A stretch of DNA of 64,000 bases from CAIWHR01 sp963709525 (GTDB lineage: Bacteria; Pseudomonadota; Gammaproteobacteria; Burkholderiales; Casimicrobiaceae). The stretch lies in the NCBI GenBank assembly GCA_963709525.1, contig CAVPXB010000020.1, forward strand, positions 62,001 to 126,000. The letters run 5' to 3'. Below are positions 1 to 7,652 of this stretch, piece after piece. Position numbers and translations under genes: made by a program. Every line of letters starts with the position of its first letter. The stretch's first letter is position 1. The notes beneath the pieces were generated by a model. It was not told where the DNA came from, ran no database searches, and worked only from the letters and a program-made list of their open reading frames with translations.

Positions 1-1
1 C

Positions 2-259
2 CTCGGGCGCCGCGGCCTGTGGCTCGAAGACCTCTGGGTCGAACCCGCGCACCGCCGCCGCGGCTGCGCGCAGGCTTTGCTGCGCCGACTCGCCGGCATC
101 GCCCGCGAGCGCAACTGCGGCCGATTCGAGTGGTCGGTGCTCGACTGGAACACCGAAGCGATCGAGTTCTACCGCTCGCTGGGCGCCACGGTGCTGCCCG
201 ATTGGCGGATCGTGCGCGTCATCGGGCCGGCGCTGGAGGCATTGGCGGAACGGTGTTGA
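2..259 (+). CDS. GNAT family N-acetyltransferase, C-terminal part (partial)
   Basis: The gene enters from the left edge of the window, so its start is not visible. The 85 visible codons read LWLEDLWVEPAHRRRGC and continue to NTEAIEFYRSLGA. This is the second half of a GNAT acetyltransferase fold: the strand-4 'EDLWV' segment, an R/GxxGxA-like acetyl-CoA pyrophosphate loop (here RRRGCAQ) and the C-terminal N-x-x-A-x-x-F/Y-Y-x-x-x-G motif. Family members transfer acetyl from acetyl-CoA to an amine; the substrate cannot be read from this part. The stop TGA is at 257-259, followed about 44 bases later by a repeat element. Confidence 0.85.
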   Translation, partial: LGRRGLWLEDLWVEPAHRRRGCAQALLRRLAGIARERNCGRFEWSVLDWNTEAIEFYRSLGATVLPDWRIVRVIGPALEALAERC

Positions 260-302
260 TGCGGCAGATTGAAGTCCGCATGGGGGCTCTCGTAGCGACC
301 GC

Positions 303-540
303 ATCATTGGTCCGGGAGAATGTGATCGAACCGTTCGCCCTGAATGCAACTCAACCGTTCGTCCTGAGCTTGTCGAAGGAAGCTTGTCGAAGGAAGCCTG
401 TCGAAGGAAGCCTGTCGAAGGAAGCTTGTCGAAGGAAGCTTGTCGGGCTTCGACTGGCTCAGCCCGAACGGAAACCGAGACGGGCTCAGCCCGAACGGAA
501 ACCGAGACGGGCTCAGCCCGAACGGAGCTTTATTCATCGC
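303..540. repeat. Dispersed hairpin element, copy 1, with 14-bp and 27-bp tandem expansions
   Basis: The left end (CATTGGTCCGGGAGAATGTG, then CGAACCGTTCGCCCTGA) resembles the ends of four other copies in the window. Inside, about 369-443 holds five 14-bp units of the form TTGTCGAAGGAAGC, and about 456-526 holds three 27-bp units starting GGCTCAGCCCGAACGG. The two expanded blocks are the two arms of the hairpin seen in the short copy at 53507-53613. The right-hand end is not clear. Peptides readable through it (repeated FGLS or LSPNGNRD) are frame artefacts of the repeat. Confidence 0.75.
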
Positions 541-656
541 CGCGCCGCGCCAACGTGCAGGCACGGGATTCGTTGCTGCCTCGCCCAATTCGCACCGGAT
601 CACCAATCACTTGACACACGTATCCCATGGGCTACACTCTCCCCGTGCGCGTAACG

Positions 657-735
657 ATGACCGAGGTCTACCGCGACTGGATCAACGATCTCAAAGATCG
701 CGCTCGCCGAAAACCTCTGACGGAGTCAGCAAGAT
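657..735 (+). pseudogene. HigB/RelE-type toxin remnant
   Basis: The start MTEVYRDWINDLKDRARR resembles the N-terminus of the HigB-type toxins usually encoded directly before HigA-type antitoxins (T-x-x-Y-x-x-W-x-x-L-x-D-x-x-A-R). After about 18 residues the match stops, and only about 60 bases remain before the antitoxin start, against about 300 normally. Most of the toxin, including its catalytic C-terminal half, is therefore missing. The rest of the call rests on synteny. A chance match of a short N-terminus is the main alternative. Confidence 0.45.
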
Positions 736-736
736 C

Positions 737-1054
737 ATGTCCAAGACAGCAAACAAAGGCTCCATTAAAACCAAGACCATTCCATATGACGTGGCGGAAC
801 AGTTGCGCACGCCCGAAGACATGGCCGCCTACCTCGACGCATGGCTGACCGAGGCGCCGGACGATGCGCCAGGCATCGCTCGAGCACTCGGCGACATTGC
901 CCGCGCCCGGGGCATGTCCCAGGTCGCGCGTGACGCCGGGCTCAGCCGCGAAAGCCTCTATAAGGCGCTCAGCGAAAGCGGCAATCCGAGCTTGGCGACG
1001 GTCCTGAAGGTTGCCCGCGCGCTGGGCGTGCGGCTGCATGCGGAAGCGGCCTGA
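737..1054 (+). CDS. HigA-type addiction-module antitoxin (XRE helix-turn-helix)
   Basis: This 105-residue protein has the typical antitoxin layout. A short linker ends at IPYDVAEQLRTPEDMAAYL, then comes ALGDIARARGMSQVARDAGLSRESLYKAL, a canonical XRE helix-turn-helix in which the GLSRESLY helix reads DNA. It closes with GNPSLATVLKVARALGVRL. Family members bind and neutralise a HigB-type ribonuclease and repress their own operon. Its toxin partner seems to be deleted just upstream (657-735), so it would be an orphan antitoxin or an independent repressor. The ATG at 737 is chosen because upstream sequence in this frame comes from the repeat element. Confidence 0.85.
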   Translation: MSKTANKGSIKTKTIPYDVAEQLRTPEDMAAYLDAWLTEAPDDAPGIARALGDIARARGMSQVARDAGLSRESLYKALSESGNPSLATVLKVARALGVRLHAEAA

Positions 1055-1176
1055 TACGCCGGCCTCTCGCTGGGCCGCTTCCTTCAGGCATCGCTGCATC
1101 GGATCCATCGCCGATCGATGGCGTCAATCGGTGCACATTGCCGGATGTTCGCGCAAGCGCCTCAAGGAGATTCAGG

Positions 1177-1492
1177 ATGCCTGAACTGACATTCAAGCCG
1201 GTCCGCCACGATCATGAGCGATTCATGACCAGGGCGCGGAAACGCCGGGGATTCGCCGAGGCGTATGACGCGCTCGCGCTCGAGTACCAGCTTGCCGGGC
1301 AAATGCTGAAGGCGCGCGCGCGCAGGCTTGACCCAGGACGCTGTGGCGGAACGGATGGGAACCACCAAGAGCGCAATCTCGCGACTCGAGTCGGCCGGTA
1401 GGCACGCGCCCTCTCTTTCGACGCTCAAGCGCTACGCATGCGCCGTCGGATGTGAGCTTCAGGTCCGACTGGTTCGACAGAAGGCATCGTGA
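1177..1492 (+). pseudogene. XRE-family antitoxin, reading frame broken in a GC dinucleotide run
   Basis: The N-terminal half (MPELTFKPVRHDHERF through GQMLKARAR) and the C-terminal half (LTQDAVAERMGTTKSAISRL through QVRLVRQKAS, stop 1490-1492) belong to one XRE antitoxin of about 105 residues but lie in different frames. The break falls in a (GC)6 run at 1312-1323. One additional GC unit would restore a continuous KARARAGLTQ. The helix-turn-helix is in the second half. An RBS-like GGAGA lies before ATG 1177. The break could be a sequencing error, a real mutation or repeat-length variation. No toxin gene is recognisable next to it. Confidence 0.65.
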
Positions 1493-1659
1493 TGCACAAG
1501 GGAAAGAAGAATGCGGCAGGCCAGAAACGTGCGGCGGCGGCGCACCAGAAGCCCAAGGCTTTCCAGACCCGATCGGTCGACCTTGGGCGGTGCCTGTCGG
1601 GCCATGTCGACGCGGTCGCGAAAGTCCTGATAAGGGCGGAAGGCGAATTCTTTCGATGA
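1492..1659 (+). CDS. Small basic protein of unknown function (55 aa)
   Basis: This is a 55-codon frame, MHKGKKNAAGQKRAAAAHQK and onward, ending GEGEFFR-like. It has a Lys/Arg/Ala-rich N-terminal half and no membrane segment. Its ATG overlaps the stop of the upstream antitoxin frame (TGATG at 1490-1494), and its own TGA at 1657-1659 overlaps the ATG of tldD at 1656. Both joints are typical of translational coupling, which is the main reason to think it is real. I do not recognise a family. It may simply be the spacer of a decayed toxin-antitoxin operon. Confidence 0.4.
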   Translation: MHKGKKNAAGQKRAAAAHQKPKAFQTRSVDLGRCLSGHVDAVAKVLIRAEGEFFR

Positions 1660-3125
1660 GTTTTCTCCATACCAACCCGCCCTCCGATTCCCATCGCTTC
1701 CCTCCCCACGGATTCACGCCCCCGAACATCGGCGCCGACTTCTGGTCGCTGCGCTTTGTCGACGAGGTCAGCGAAACCTGCGCCGTGCGCAAGAATGTCG
1801 CGCTGCCCCTCGCGCTTTCCGCCGACCGCGGCGTGATGGCGACCGTTTATGCGGGCGGCGGCTACGGCTACGCCGCGACCAGCGACCTCACCGCCGCGGG
1901 GCTGCGCGAAGTGCTCGAGCGCGCCGCGTCCTGGGCGCGCGCCACGGCCCGCTTCGCGCTCGTCGATTCGCGCACGTTGCCGCGACCCGCATCGCGCGGC
2001 GACTATCGTTCGCCGTCGCTCGACGCCGCCGCCCGAACGCGGCACGACTGGTTCGACCTCCTGCACGCGGAGTCGGCGGCGGCGGCGATCGACACCCGCA
2101 TCGTCGACTGGGAAGCAGGCGTCGAGGTGCGCACCGCCACCCATCGGCTGATCACGAGCGTTGGGGGCGACGTCACCCAGCGCTATCGCTTCCTGTTCCC
2201 GGGCCTGTCGGTGACCGCGCACGCCGACAACGACACGCAGACGCGCACGCTCAACGGCTTTCGCGGCATCTCCCAGCAGGGCGGGGGCGAGATCCTCGAC
2301 CGCTTCGGCTTTGTCGGCGCGGGACGGCGCATCGCCACCGAGGCGCTGGAACTCCTGGGCGCGCCGAACTGCCCCACCGGCACCATGGACGCGCTGCTGA
2401 TGCCGGACCAGATGATCCTGCAGATCCACGAATCGATCGGGCATCCGCTCGAACTCGACCGCATCCTCGGCGACGAGCGCAACTTCGCCGGCACGAGCTT
2501 CGTGACGCCGGACATGTTCGGCAGCTATCGCTACGGCAGCGAGCTGCTCAACGTCGTGTTCGACCCGACGCGCAGCGAGGAACTCGCGAGCTACGGCTGG
2601 GACGACGACGGAGCGGCGGCGGAAAAGGTCCACCTCATCCGCAACGGCATCCTGGAGCGGCCGCTGGGCGGCGCGATCTCGCAAGTGCGTTCCGGGCTGC
2701 CCGGCACGGCGAACGCCCGCGCCGACAACTGGAACCGGCCGCCGATCGACCGCATGGCCAATCTCAACCTCGAGCCGGGGACGGCGTCGCTTGCCGAGCT
2801 GATCGCCGGCATCGAACGCGGCGTGCTGATGGAGACCAACTGCTCGTGGTCGATCGACGACTCGCGCAACAAGTTCCAGTTCGGCTGCGAGCGCGGGCGA
2901 CTGATCGTCGACGGAGAACTGCAGGGCATCGTGAAGAATCCCAATTATCGCGGCGTGAGCGCCAGCTTCTGGCGCAGCCTCAAGGCGGTCGGCGACGAAG
3001 GAACCTTGCAGGTGCTGGGCACGCCGTACTGCGGCAAGGGCGAGCCGTCGCAGGTGATCCGCGTCGGCCACGCCTCGCCCGCCTGCGTGTTCGGCGAGGT
3101 TGCGGTGTTCGGAGGCGCATCTTGA
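1656..3125 (+). CDS. tldD: Metalloprotease subunit TldD
   Basis: The product has 489 residues, the usual size of TldD. It carries the family's zinc-binding HExxxH motif as HESIGH at residues 258-263, within the conserved stretch ending in HPLELDRILGDE. TldD pairs with PmbA/TldE as a heterodimeric cytoplasmic protease; in enterobacteria the pair degrades CcdA and trims microcin B17 precursor. The partner follows directly with a TGATG overlap (stop 3123-3125, start 3125), so the two are co-translated. ATG 1656 is chosen over more upstream starts because the sequence before it encodes the end of another small frame and does not resemble TldD. Confidence 0.95.
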   Translation: MSFLHTNPPSDSHRFPPHGFTPPNIGADFWSLRFVDEVSETCAVRKNVALPLALSADRGVMATVYAGGGYGYAATSDLTAAGLREVLERAASWARATARFALVDSRTLPRPASRGDYRSPSLDAAARTRHDWFDLLHAESAAAAIDTRIVDWEAGVEVRTATHRLITSVGGDVTQRYRFLFPGLSVTAHADNDTQTRTLNGFRGISQQGGGEILDRFGFVGAGRRIATEALELLGAPNCPTGTMDALLMPDQMILQIHESIGHPLELDRILGDERNFAGTSFVTPDMFGSYRYGSELLNVVFDPTRSEELASYGWDDDGAAAEKVHLIRNGILERPLGGAISQVRSGLPGTANARADNWNRPPIDRMANLNLEPGTASLAELIAGIERGVLMETNCSWSIDDSRNKFQFGCERGRLIVDGELQGIVKNPNYRGVSASFWRSLKAVGDEGTLQVLGTPYCGKGEPSQVIRVGHASPACVFGEVAVFGGAS

Positions 3126-4450
3126 TGGAATCCTACTTCCGCGACATCGCCGCCGCGCTCGATCGCCTGGTCGTTGCCGGCGAGACGTACACGGCGTGGT
3201 TCGCGGCGGAGACCTCCGATTTCGTGCGCCTCAACCGCGGCCGCGTGCGTCAACCCGGTTCGGTCGCCCAGCGCTACCTCGACCTCGACTGGATTCGCGG
3301 CCGGCGTCACGCGACCTTCCAGCTGTCGCTGTCCGGCAACCTCGACCGCGACACCGATGTCCTTGCCGGCGCCGTGGCACAGCTGCGCGCGGCGCTTGCC
3401 GATGTCGCCGACGACCCGCACCTCCTGATCGCAACCGACGTGCAGTCGTCGCGCGACGTGCGCGGCGGTCCGCTGCCTGCGGCTGAGACCATCATCGATG
3501 CCGTGCTCGCCGCCGGCGATGGACTCGATCTGGTCGGCCTCTATGCCGGGGGACCGGTGTACCGCGGCTTCGCCAACTCGCTGGGCCAGCGCAACTGGCA
3601 CCAGGTCACGGCGTTCAACCTGGAGTGGAGCCTCTACCATCGCGCCGACAAGGCGGTGAAGTCGGGCCTGTCGGGCTTCACCTGGGACGCAGGCGCGTTC
3701 GACGCGAAAATGAGCGCAGCGCGCACGCAGCTCGCGCACATCACGAAGCCGGCGAAGTCGCTCACGCCCGGCAGCTATCGCGCGTTCATCACGCCGACCG
3801 CGATGGAGGAAGTCGCCGGGCTGCTGTGCTGGGGCGGTTTCTCCGGGCGAGCGCTCGCCACCAGGCAGAGTCCGCTGACGCGAATGCAGGGACCCGACGC
3901 GCTGATGCTCGATCCGCGCGTGTGCATCGCAGAAGCCGCGGCGGACGGTGTCGCGCCGGCGTTCCAGGCCCAGGGTTTCACCCGACCGGCGCGCACGCCG
4001 CTGATCGAAGCCGGGCGACTCGCCGGCGCCTTGACGTCGCCGCGCACCGCACTCGAATTCGGTCTGACCGCCAATGGCGCCAATGGCCAGGAGGCGCCGG
4101 AATCGCTGGCGATGAAGGGCGGCGATCTTCCGCTGGCAGATGCACTGGCGGCACTGGATACCGGCCTCTACGTCGGCAACCTCTGGTATCTCAACTTCTC
4201 CGACCGCCCGGCGTGCCGGATGACCGGCATGACGCGATTCGCCAGCTTCTGGGTCGAGGAGGGCCGCATCGTCGCGCCGCTCGACGTGCTGCGCTTCGAC
4301 GACACGATCTACCGGATGCTGGGGCCGAGCCTCGAGGCGCTCACCCGGGAGACCGAGTTGGTGCTCGACAGCAGCACCTACCACGAGCGGCAACTGACCA
4401 GCATGCGGCTGCCCGGTGCGCTGCTGCGGGAGATGACGTTCACGCTGTGA
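3125..4450 (+). CDS. pmbA: Metalloprotease subunit PmbA/TldE-like
   Basis: This 441-residue protein starts at the ATG overlapping the tldD stop. It has the TldD/PmbA fold markers, such as the SGFTWDAGAFD and GGFSGRALATRQSPL segments, and no HExxxH motif. That is expected, because PmbA is the non-catalytic, substrate-contacting partner of TldD. The C-terminal part (TGMTRFASFWVEEGRIVAPL) matches the family's conserved end. It acts in the cytoplasm with TldD in peptide trimming. The divergent PmbA branch seen with single TldD partners in beta- and gammaproteobacteria is the best fit. REP-like repeats follow the stop. Confidence 0.9.
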   Translation: MESYFRDIAAALDRLVVAGETYTAWFAAETSDFVRLNRGRVRQPGSVAQRYLDLDWIRGRRHATFQLSLSGNLDRDTDVLAGAVAQLRAALADVADDPHLLIATDVQSSRDVRGGPLPAAETIIDAVLAAGDGLDLVGLYAGGPVYRGFANSLGQRNWHQVTAFNLEWSLYHRADKAVKSGLSGFTWDAGAFDAKMSAARTQLAHITKPAKSLTPGSYRAFITPTAMEEVAGLLCWGGFSGRALATRQSPLTRMQGPDALMLDPRVCIAEAAADGVAPAFQAQGFTRPARTPLIEAGRLAGALTSPRTALEFGLTANGANGQEAPESLAMKGGDLPLADALAALDTGLYVGNLWYLNFSDRPACRMTGMTRFASFWVEEGRIVAPLDVLRFDDTIYRMLGPSLEALTRETELVLDSSTYHERQLTSMRLPGALLREMTFTL

Positions 4451-4490
4451 GAGAAAAGACCTCAATTCGGCGCGGCGCGACCCGCCTTCG

Positions 4491-4615
4491 TAGGAGCGGC
4501 TTCAGCCGCGAATGACCGTTGCGCCACCTCGTTCGCGCCTGAAGGCGCTCCTACAAGACCACAGCCTCGAGCGAGGTCACGCAGGAATCATTCGCGGCTG
4601 AAGCCGTTCCCACAG
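4491..4615. repeat. REP-like palindromic repeats (three units)
   Basis: Three imperfect copies of a palindromic unit with core TAGGAGCGGCTTCAGCCGCG lie between the convergent pmbA and the peptide-transporter operon. One is in plus orientation at 4491-4517; two are inverted at about 4531-4556 and 4587-4615. Each unit can fold into a GGCTTCAGCC-type hairpin. The head-to-tail and inverted arrangement resembles a bacterial interspersed mosaic element. A fourth unit lies at 23651-23680. They may also help terminate transcription from both sides. Confidence 0.8.
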
Positions 4616-4633
4616 AACGACGACGCGCCTGTT

Positions 4634-6358
4634 TCAACCGCGCACGCGCTCGCCCTGCCAGCCCTTGGGAATCGACGCCAGCAACCGCTGCGTGTAAGCC
4701 TCGCGCGGGGCGCGGTAGATGTCGTCGGAGTTGGCCTTTTCCACCAGCTGCCCCTCGTTCATCACCATGATCTCGTCGGCGATGTACTTGACCACCGCGA
4801 GGTCGTGCGAGATGAAGATGTAGGAGAGATGGAACTCGTCCTGCAGATCCTGCAGCAGGTTCAGCACCTGCGCCTGCACCGAGACGTCCAGCGCCGATAC
4901 CGACTCGTCGCAGATCAGGATGTCCGGCTTCATCGTCAGGCAGCGCGCGATCGCGATGCGCTGCCGCTGCCCGCCGGAGAACTCGTGCGGGTACTTGTAG
5001 AACGACGCCTCGGGCAAGCCCACCTTCTGCAGCAATTCGAACGCAAGCTCGGTGCGCTCCTCGGCATCGGCGCCGATGCCGTGGATGTCCATCGGCTCGG
5101 TCAGAATGGACCCGATGGTGAAGCGCGGATTGAGCGACGCGTAGGGATTCTGGAAGATGATCTGTATCCGCCGCTTGTAGGCCATGAACGCCTTCGGCGA
5201 CATGGCGAGGATATCCTTGCCCTCGAAGAACGCTTCGCCGGTCGTCGCCTCGTGCAGGCGCATCAGCGTCAAGCCGACGGTGGTCTTGCCCGACCCTGAC
5301 TCGCCGACCAGTCCCAGCGTCTTGCCGCGAGGCAGCTTGAACGACACGTCGGTGACGGCGTCGAAGCGCCGCCGGCCGAAAAGGCCCTCGCGCGAATAGA
5401 AGCACTTGCCCAGATTGCGCACGTCGAGAATGATCGGGTCGGCGTCGTTCACGCCGCGAGCGCGATCCTGATCGAGCCGCGGATCGCGCGCGAGGCCGCT
5501 CTCCGTGCCGCCCATGAAATCGTCGATCACCGGCAAGCGGACAGGTCGCCGGTCGAGCCGCGGCCTGCATTGCAGCAGCGCCTGCGTATAGCGGTCCTGC
5601 GGCGCTTCGAACACGGCCTTCGCCGTCCCCTGCTCGCGGATCTCTCCGTCGCGCATCACGACCACCTGATCGGCGATCTCGCCGACGACGGCGAGGTCGT
5701 GCGTGATGAACAGCACCGACATCTGGTGTTTCTTCTGCAGCGCGGCGATGAGCTCCAGGATCTGCTTCTGGATCGTCACGTCGAGCGCGGTGGTCGGCTC
5801 GTCGGCGATCAGGAGCTTCGGCTCGCAGGCGATCGCCATCGCGATCATCACCCGCTGCTGCTGGCCGCCCGACATCTGCGACGGGTACGCGTTGATCTTG
5901 TATTCCGGATCGGGAATGCCGACCTCGTCGAGCAGGGCAATCGCGCGCCTGCGCGCCTGCGCCGACGACATGCCGCGATGCAGCCGCAGCACCTCGGTCA
6001 GCTGGAAGCCGACGGTGAACACGGGGTTCAGCGACGTCATCGGCTCCTGGAAGATCATCGAGATGTCCGCGCCGCGCAGCGCGCGCAGCTCCGCACCCGA
6101 CAGGCCGACGAGGTTGCGGCCGCCGTAGAGGATTTCGCTGCCCGCGGCGACCGTCGAGTTCTCGGGCGGCAGCAGGCCCAGGATGGCAAGCGACGTGACC
6201 GACTTGCCGCTGCCCGACTCGCCGACCAGCGCCACGGTGGCGTTGCGCGGGATGTCGAAGCTGATGCCTTTCACCGCCTCGAAGTGGTGGTGGCGGTCGA
6301 TCTGGAACGACACCCGCAGGTTGCGCACACGTACCAGGGGATCCGTGGTGTTGTTCAT
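4634..6358 (-). CDS. Peptide ABC transporter ATP-binding protein, fused OppD-OppF type (YejF-like)
   Basis: This 574-residue protein has two complete ABC ATPase domains. Domain 1 has Walker A GESGSGKS at 46-53, signature MSGGQ at 162-166, Walker B LLIADEP near 182-188 and the switch His in FITHDLA. Domain 2 repeats the set from Walker A GESGSGKT at about 352-359. Each domain ends with the oligopeptide-transporter tail (YTQALL, YTQRLLASIP). It powers the two permeases encoded upstream. The gap to the permease stop is one base, so this is the last gene of a five-gene minus-strand operon. YejF, GsiA and DppDF-like fusions are related; the substrate is not determined. Confidence 0.92.
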   Translation of the reverse strand: MNNTTDPLVRVRNLRVSFQIDRHHHFEAVKGISFDIPRNATVALVGESGSGKSVTSLAILGLLPPENSTVAAGSEILYGGRNLVGLSGAELRALRGADISMIFQEPMTSLNPVFTVGFQLTEVLRLHRGMSSAQARRRAIALLDEVGIPDPEYKINAYPSQMSGGQQQRVMIAMAIACEPKLLIADEPTTALDVTIQKQILELIAALQKKHQMSVLFITHDLAVVGEIADQVVVMRDGEIREQGTAKAVFEAPQDRYTQALLQCRPRLDRRPVRLPVIDDFMGGTESGLARDPRLDQDRARGVNDADPIILDVRNLGKCFYSREGLFGRRRFDAVTDVSFKLPRGKTLGLVGESGSGKTTVGLTLMRLHEATTGEAFFEGKDILAMSPKAFMAYKRRIQIIFQNPYASLNPRFTIGSILTEPMDIHGIGADAEERTELAFELLQKVGLPEASFYKYPHEFSGGQRQRIAIARCLTMKPDILICDESVSALDVSVQAQVLNLLQDLQDEFHLSYIFISHDLAVVKYIADEIMVMNEGQLVEKANSDDIYRAPREAYTQRLLASIPKGWQGERVRG

Positions 6359-6359
6359 C

Positions 6360-7652
6360 TCATGCCCCCATGCGGCCCTTGAGTTTCGGGTCGAGCGCGT
6401 CGCGCAGCGCGTCGGTGAAGAGGCTGAACGCAGTGACCAGGATCGCCATCGCGGTTCCCGCCGCCGCCAGCTGCCACCACTTGCCGAGGATCAGTTCGTT
6501 CTGCGCCTCGTTCAGCATCGAGCCCCACGACACGACGTCGACCGGCACGCCGAAGCCGAGAAACGACAGGATCACCTCGGCCTTGATGAAGCCGACGCAG
6601 AGGATCGAGAGCTGCACCAGTACGACGTGGCTCACGTTCGGGAAGATGTGGACGAAGATCCTGCGCGTGTCGGAGGCGCCGATGGCGTCGGCCGCCTGGA
6701 CGTACTCGCGCGACTTGTGCTTCAGATACTCGCCGCGGATCAGGCGGAACACGCCGGTCCAGCCGGTGAGACCGAGGATCAGGACGATGGTCAGCGTGCC
6801 CTTTTGCTGCAGCACCGCGGCGACCGCGAGGATCAGCAGCAGGTAGGGGATCGAGGAAAACACGCTGTAGAACCAGTTGAAGGCATCGTCGACCCAGCGG
6901 CCGTAGTAGCCTGCCAGCGCGCCGAACAGTGTCCCGATGAACACCGCGACGAACGCCGCCGCGAGGCCGACGAAGATCGACGTCTCGGAGCCCTTGATCA
7001 CCTTCTTCAGCACGTCGCGTCCCCATTTGTCGCCGCCGAAGGGCAAGGTCGGCGCACGCGCCTCGACGGGTGCCGCTGCGGGTGCGGACGCTGCCCCCTT
7101 CCTGATGTCGGCCATCACTTCGGCCAGCGGGTCGACGCTTTTTCCGGCCTCCGCCTCGGGCGCCGCCGCGCCTGCCTTGGGCGCCACCCCGCCACCTGCC
7201 TGTGCCTGCTGCTGCGCGCGGATCTCCGCCATCACCTCGGCAAGGGGGTCCACAACCTTCGTGTCTTCGGGTGCCGAGGCGGTTGCCGCCGTGGCGCCGG
7301 CCGGTACCCCGCCCTTCAACTCGGCGATCACCTCGGCCAGCGGATCGACCACGCTCGACTTGAACTCGCTCGCCGGACCACCGGGCACCACCGGCGCAGC
7401 GGGCATCGCGCGCGCGGCGCTTTCGGCATCGGGACCGACGAACGTGGGCGGCGCGTAATTCACGCCCGTCTCCCTCGACCAGTCGGCGGCGATGAGGCGC
7501 GTTCCCGACAGCAGCACCAGCAGCAGGAATGCAACCACGATCGCCAGCGACACCACGCCCACCGTGTCGGATTTAAGGCGCTTCCAAGCCAGCGCCCAGA
7601 GGCCCGGCGAGACGGCGTGCGGAATCTCGTGCGTCATCGTTGCCGCCATCAT
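6360..7652 (-). CDS. Peptide ABC transporter permease (DppC/YejE-like) with a triplicated VDPLAEV periplasmic insert
   Basis: This permease has 430 residues. Its first membrane helix is LAIVVAFLLLVLLSGT, and the C-terminal BPD_transp_1 domain has the EAA-like loop (EYVQAADAIGASDTRRIFVHIFPN). Between helix 1 and the core lies an unusual Ala/Pro-rich insert, roughly residues 100-185, with three copies of a VDPLAEVxAxxR-type motif (DNA about 7319-7349, 7217-7253, 7101-7136). The start ATG at 7652 overlaps the stop of the other permease (ATGA), hence the choice over internal Met codons at 7649 and 7637. It should sit in the inner membrane and form the channel with the partner permease. Confidence 0.9.
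   Translation of the reverse strand: MMAATMTHEIPHAVSPGLWALAWKRLKSDTVGVVSLAIVVAFLLLVLLSGTRLIAADWSRETGVNYAPPTFVGPDAESAARAMPAAPVVPGGPASEFKSSVVDPLAEVIAELKGGVPAGATAATASAPEDTKVVDPLAEVMAEIRAQQQAQAGGGVAPKAGAAAPEAEAGKSVDPLAEVMADIRKGAASAPAAAPVEARAPTLPFGGDKWGRDVLKKVIKGSETSIFVGLAAAFVAVFIGTLFGALAGYYGRWVDDAFNWFYSVFSSIPYLLLILAVAAVLQQKGTLTIVLILGLTGWTGVFRLIRGEYLKHKSREYVQAADAIGASDTRRIFVHIFPNVSHVVLVQLSILCVGFIKAEVILSFLGFGVPVDVVSWGSMLNEAQNELILGKWWQLAAAGTAMAILVTAFSLFTDALRDALDPKLKGRMGA

Noticed and set aside
303..606. Coding frames with repeated FGLS or LSPNGNRD peptides
   Set aside because: They arise wherever the repeat is translated, in many frames and next to unrelated genes; no start signals or conserved protein context.
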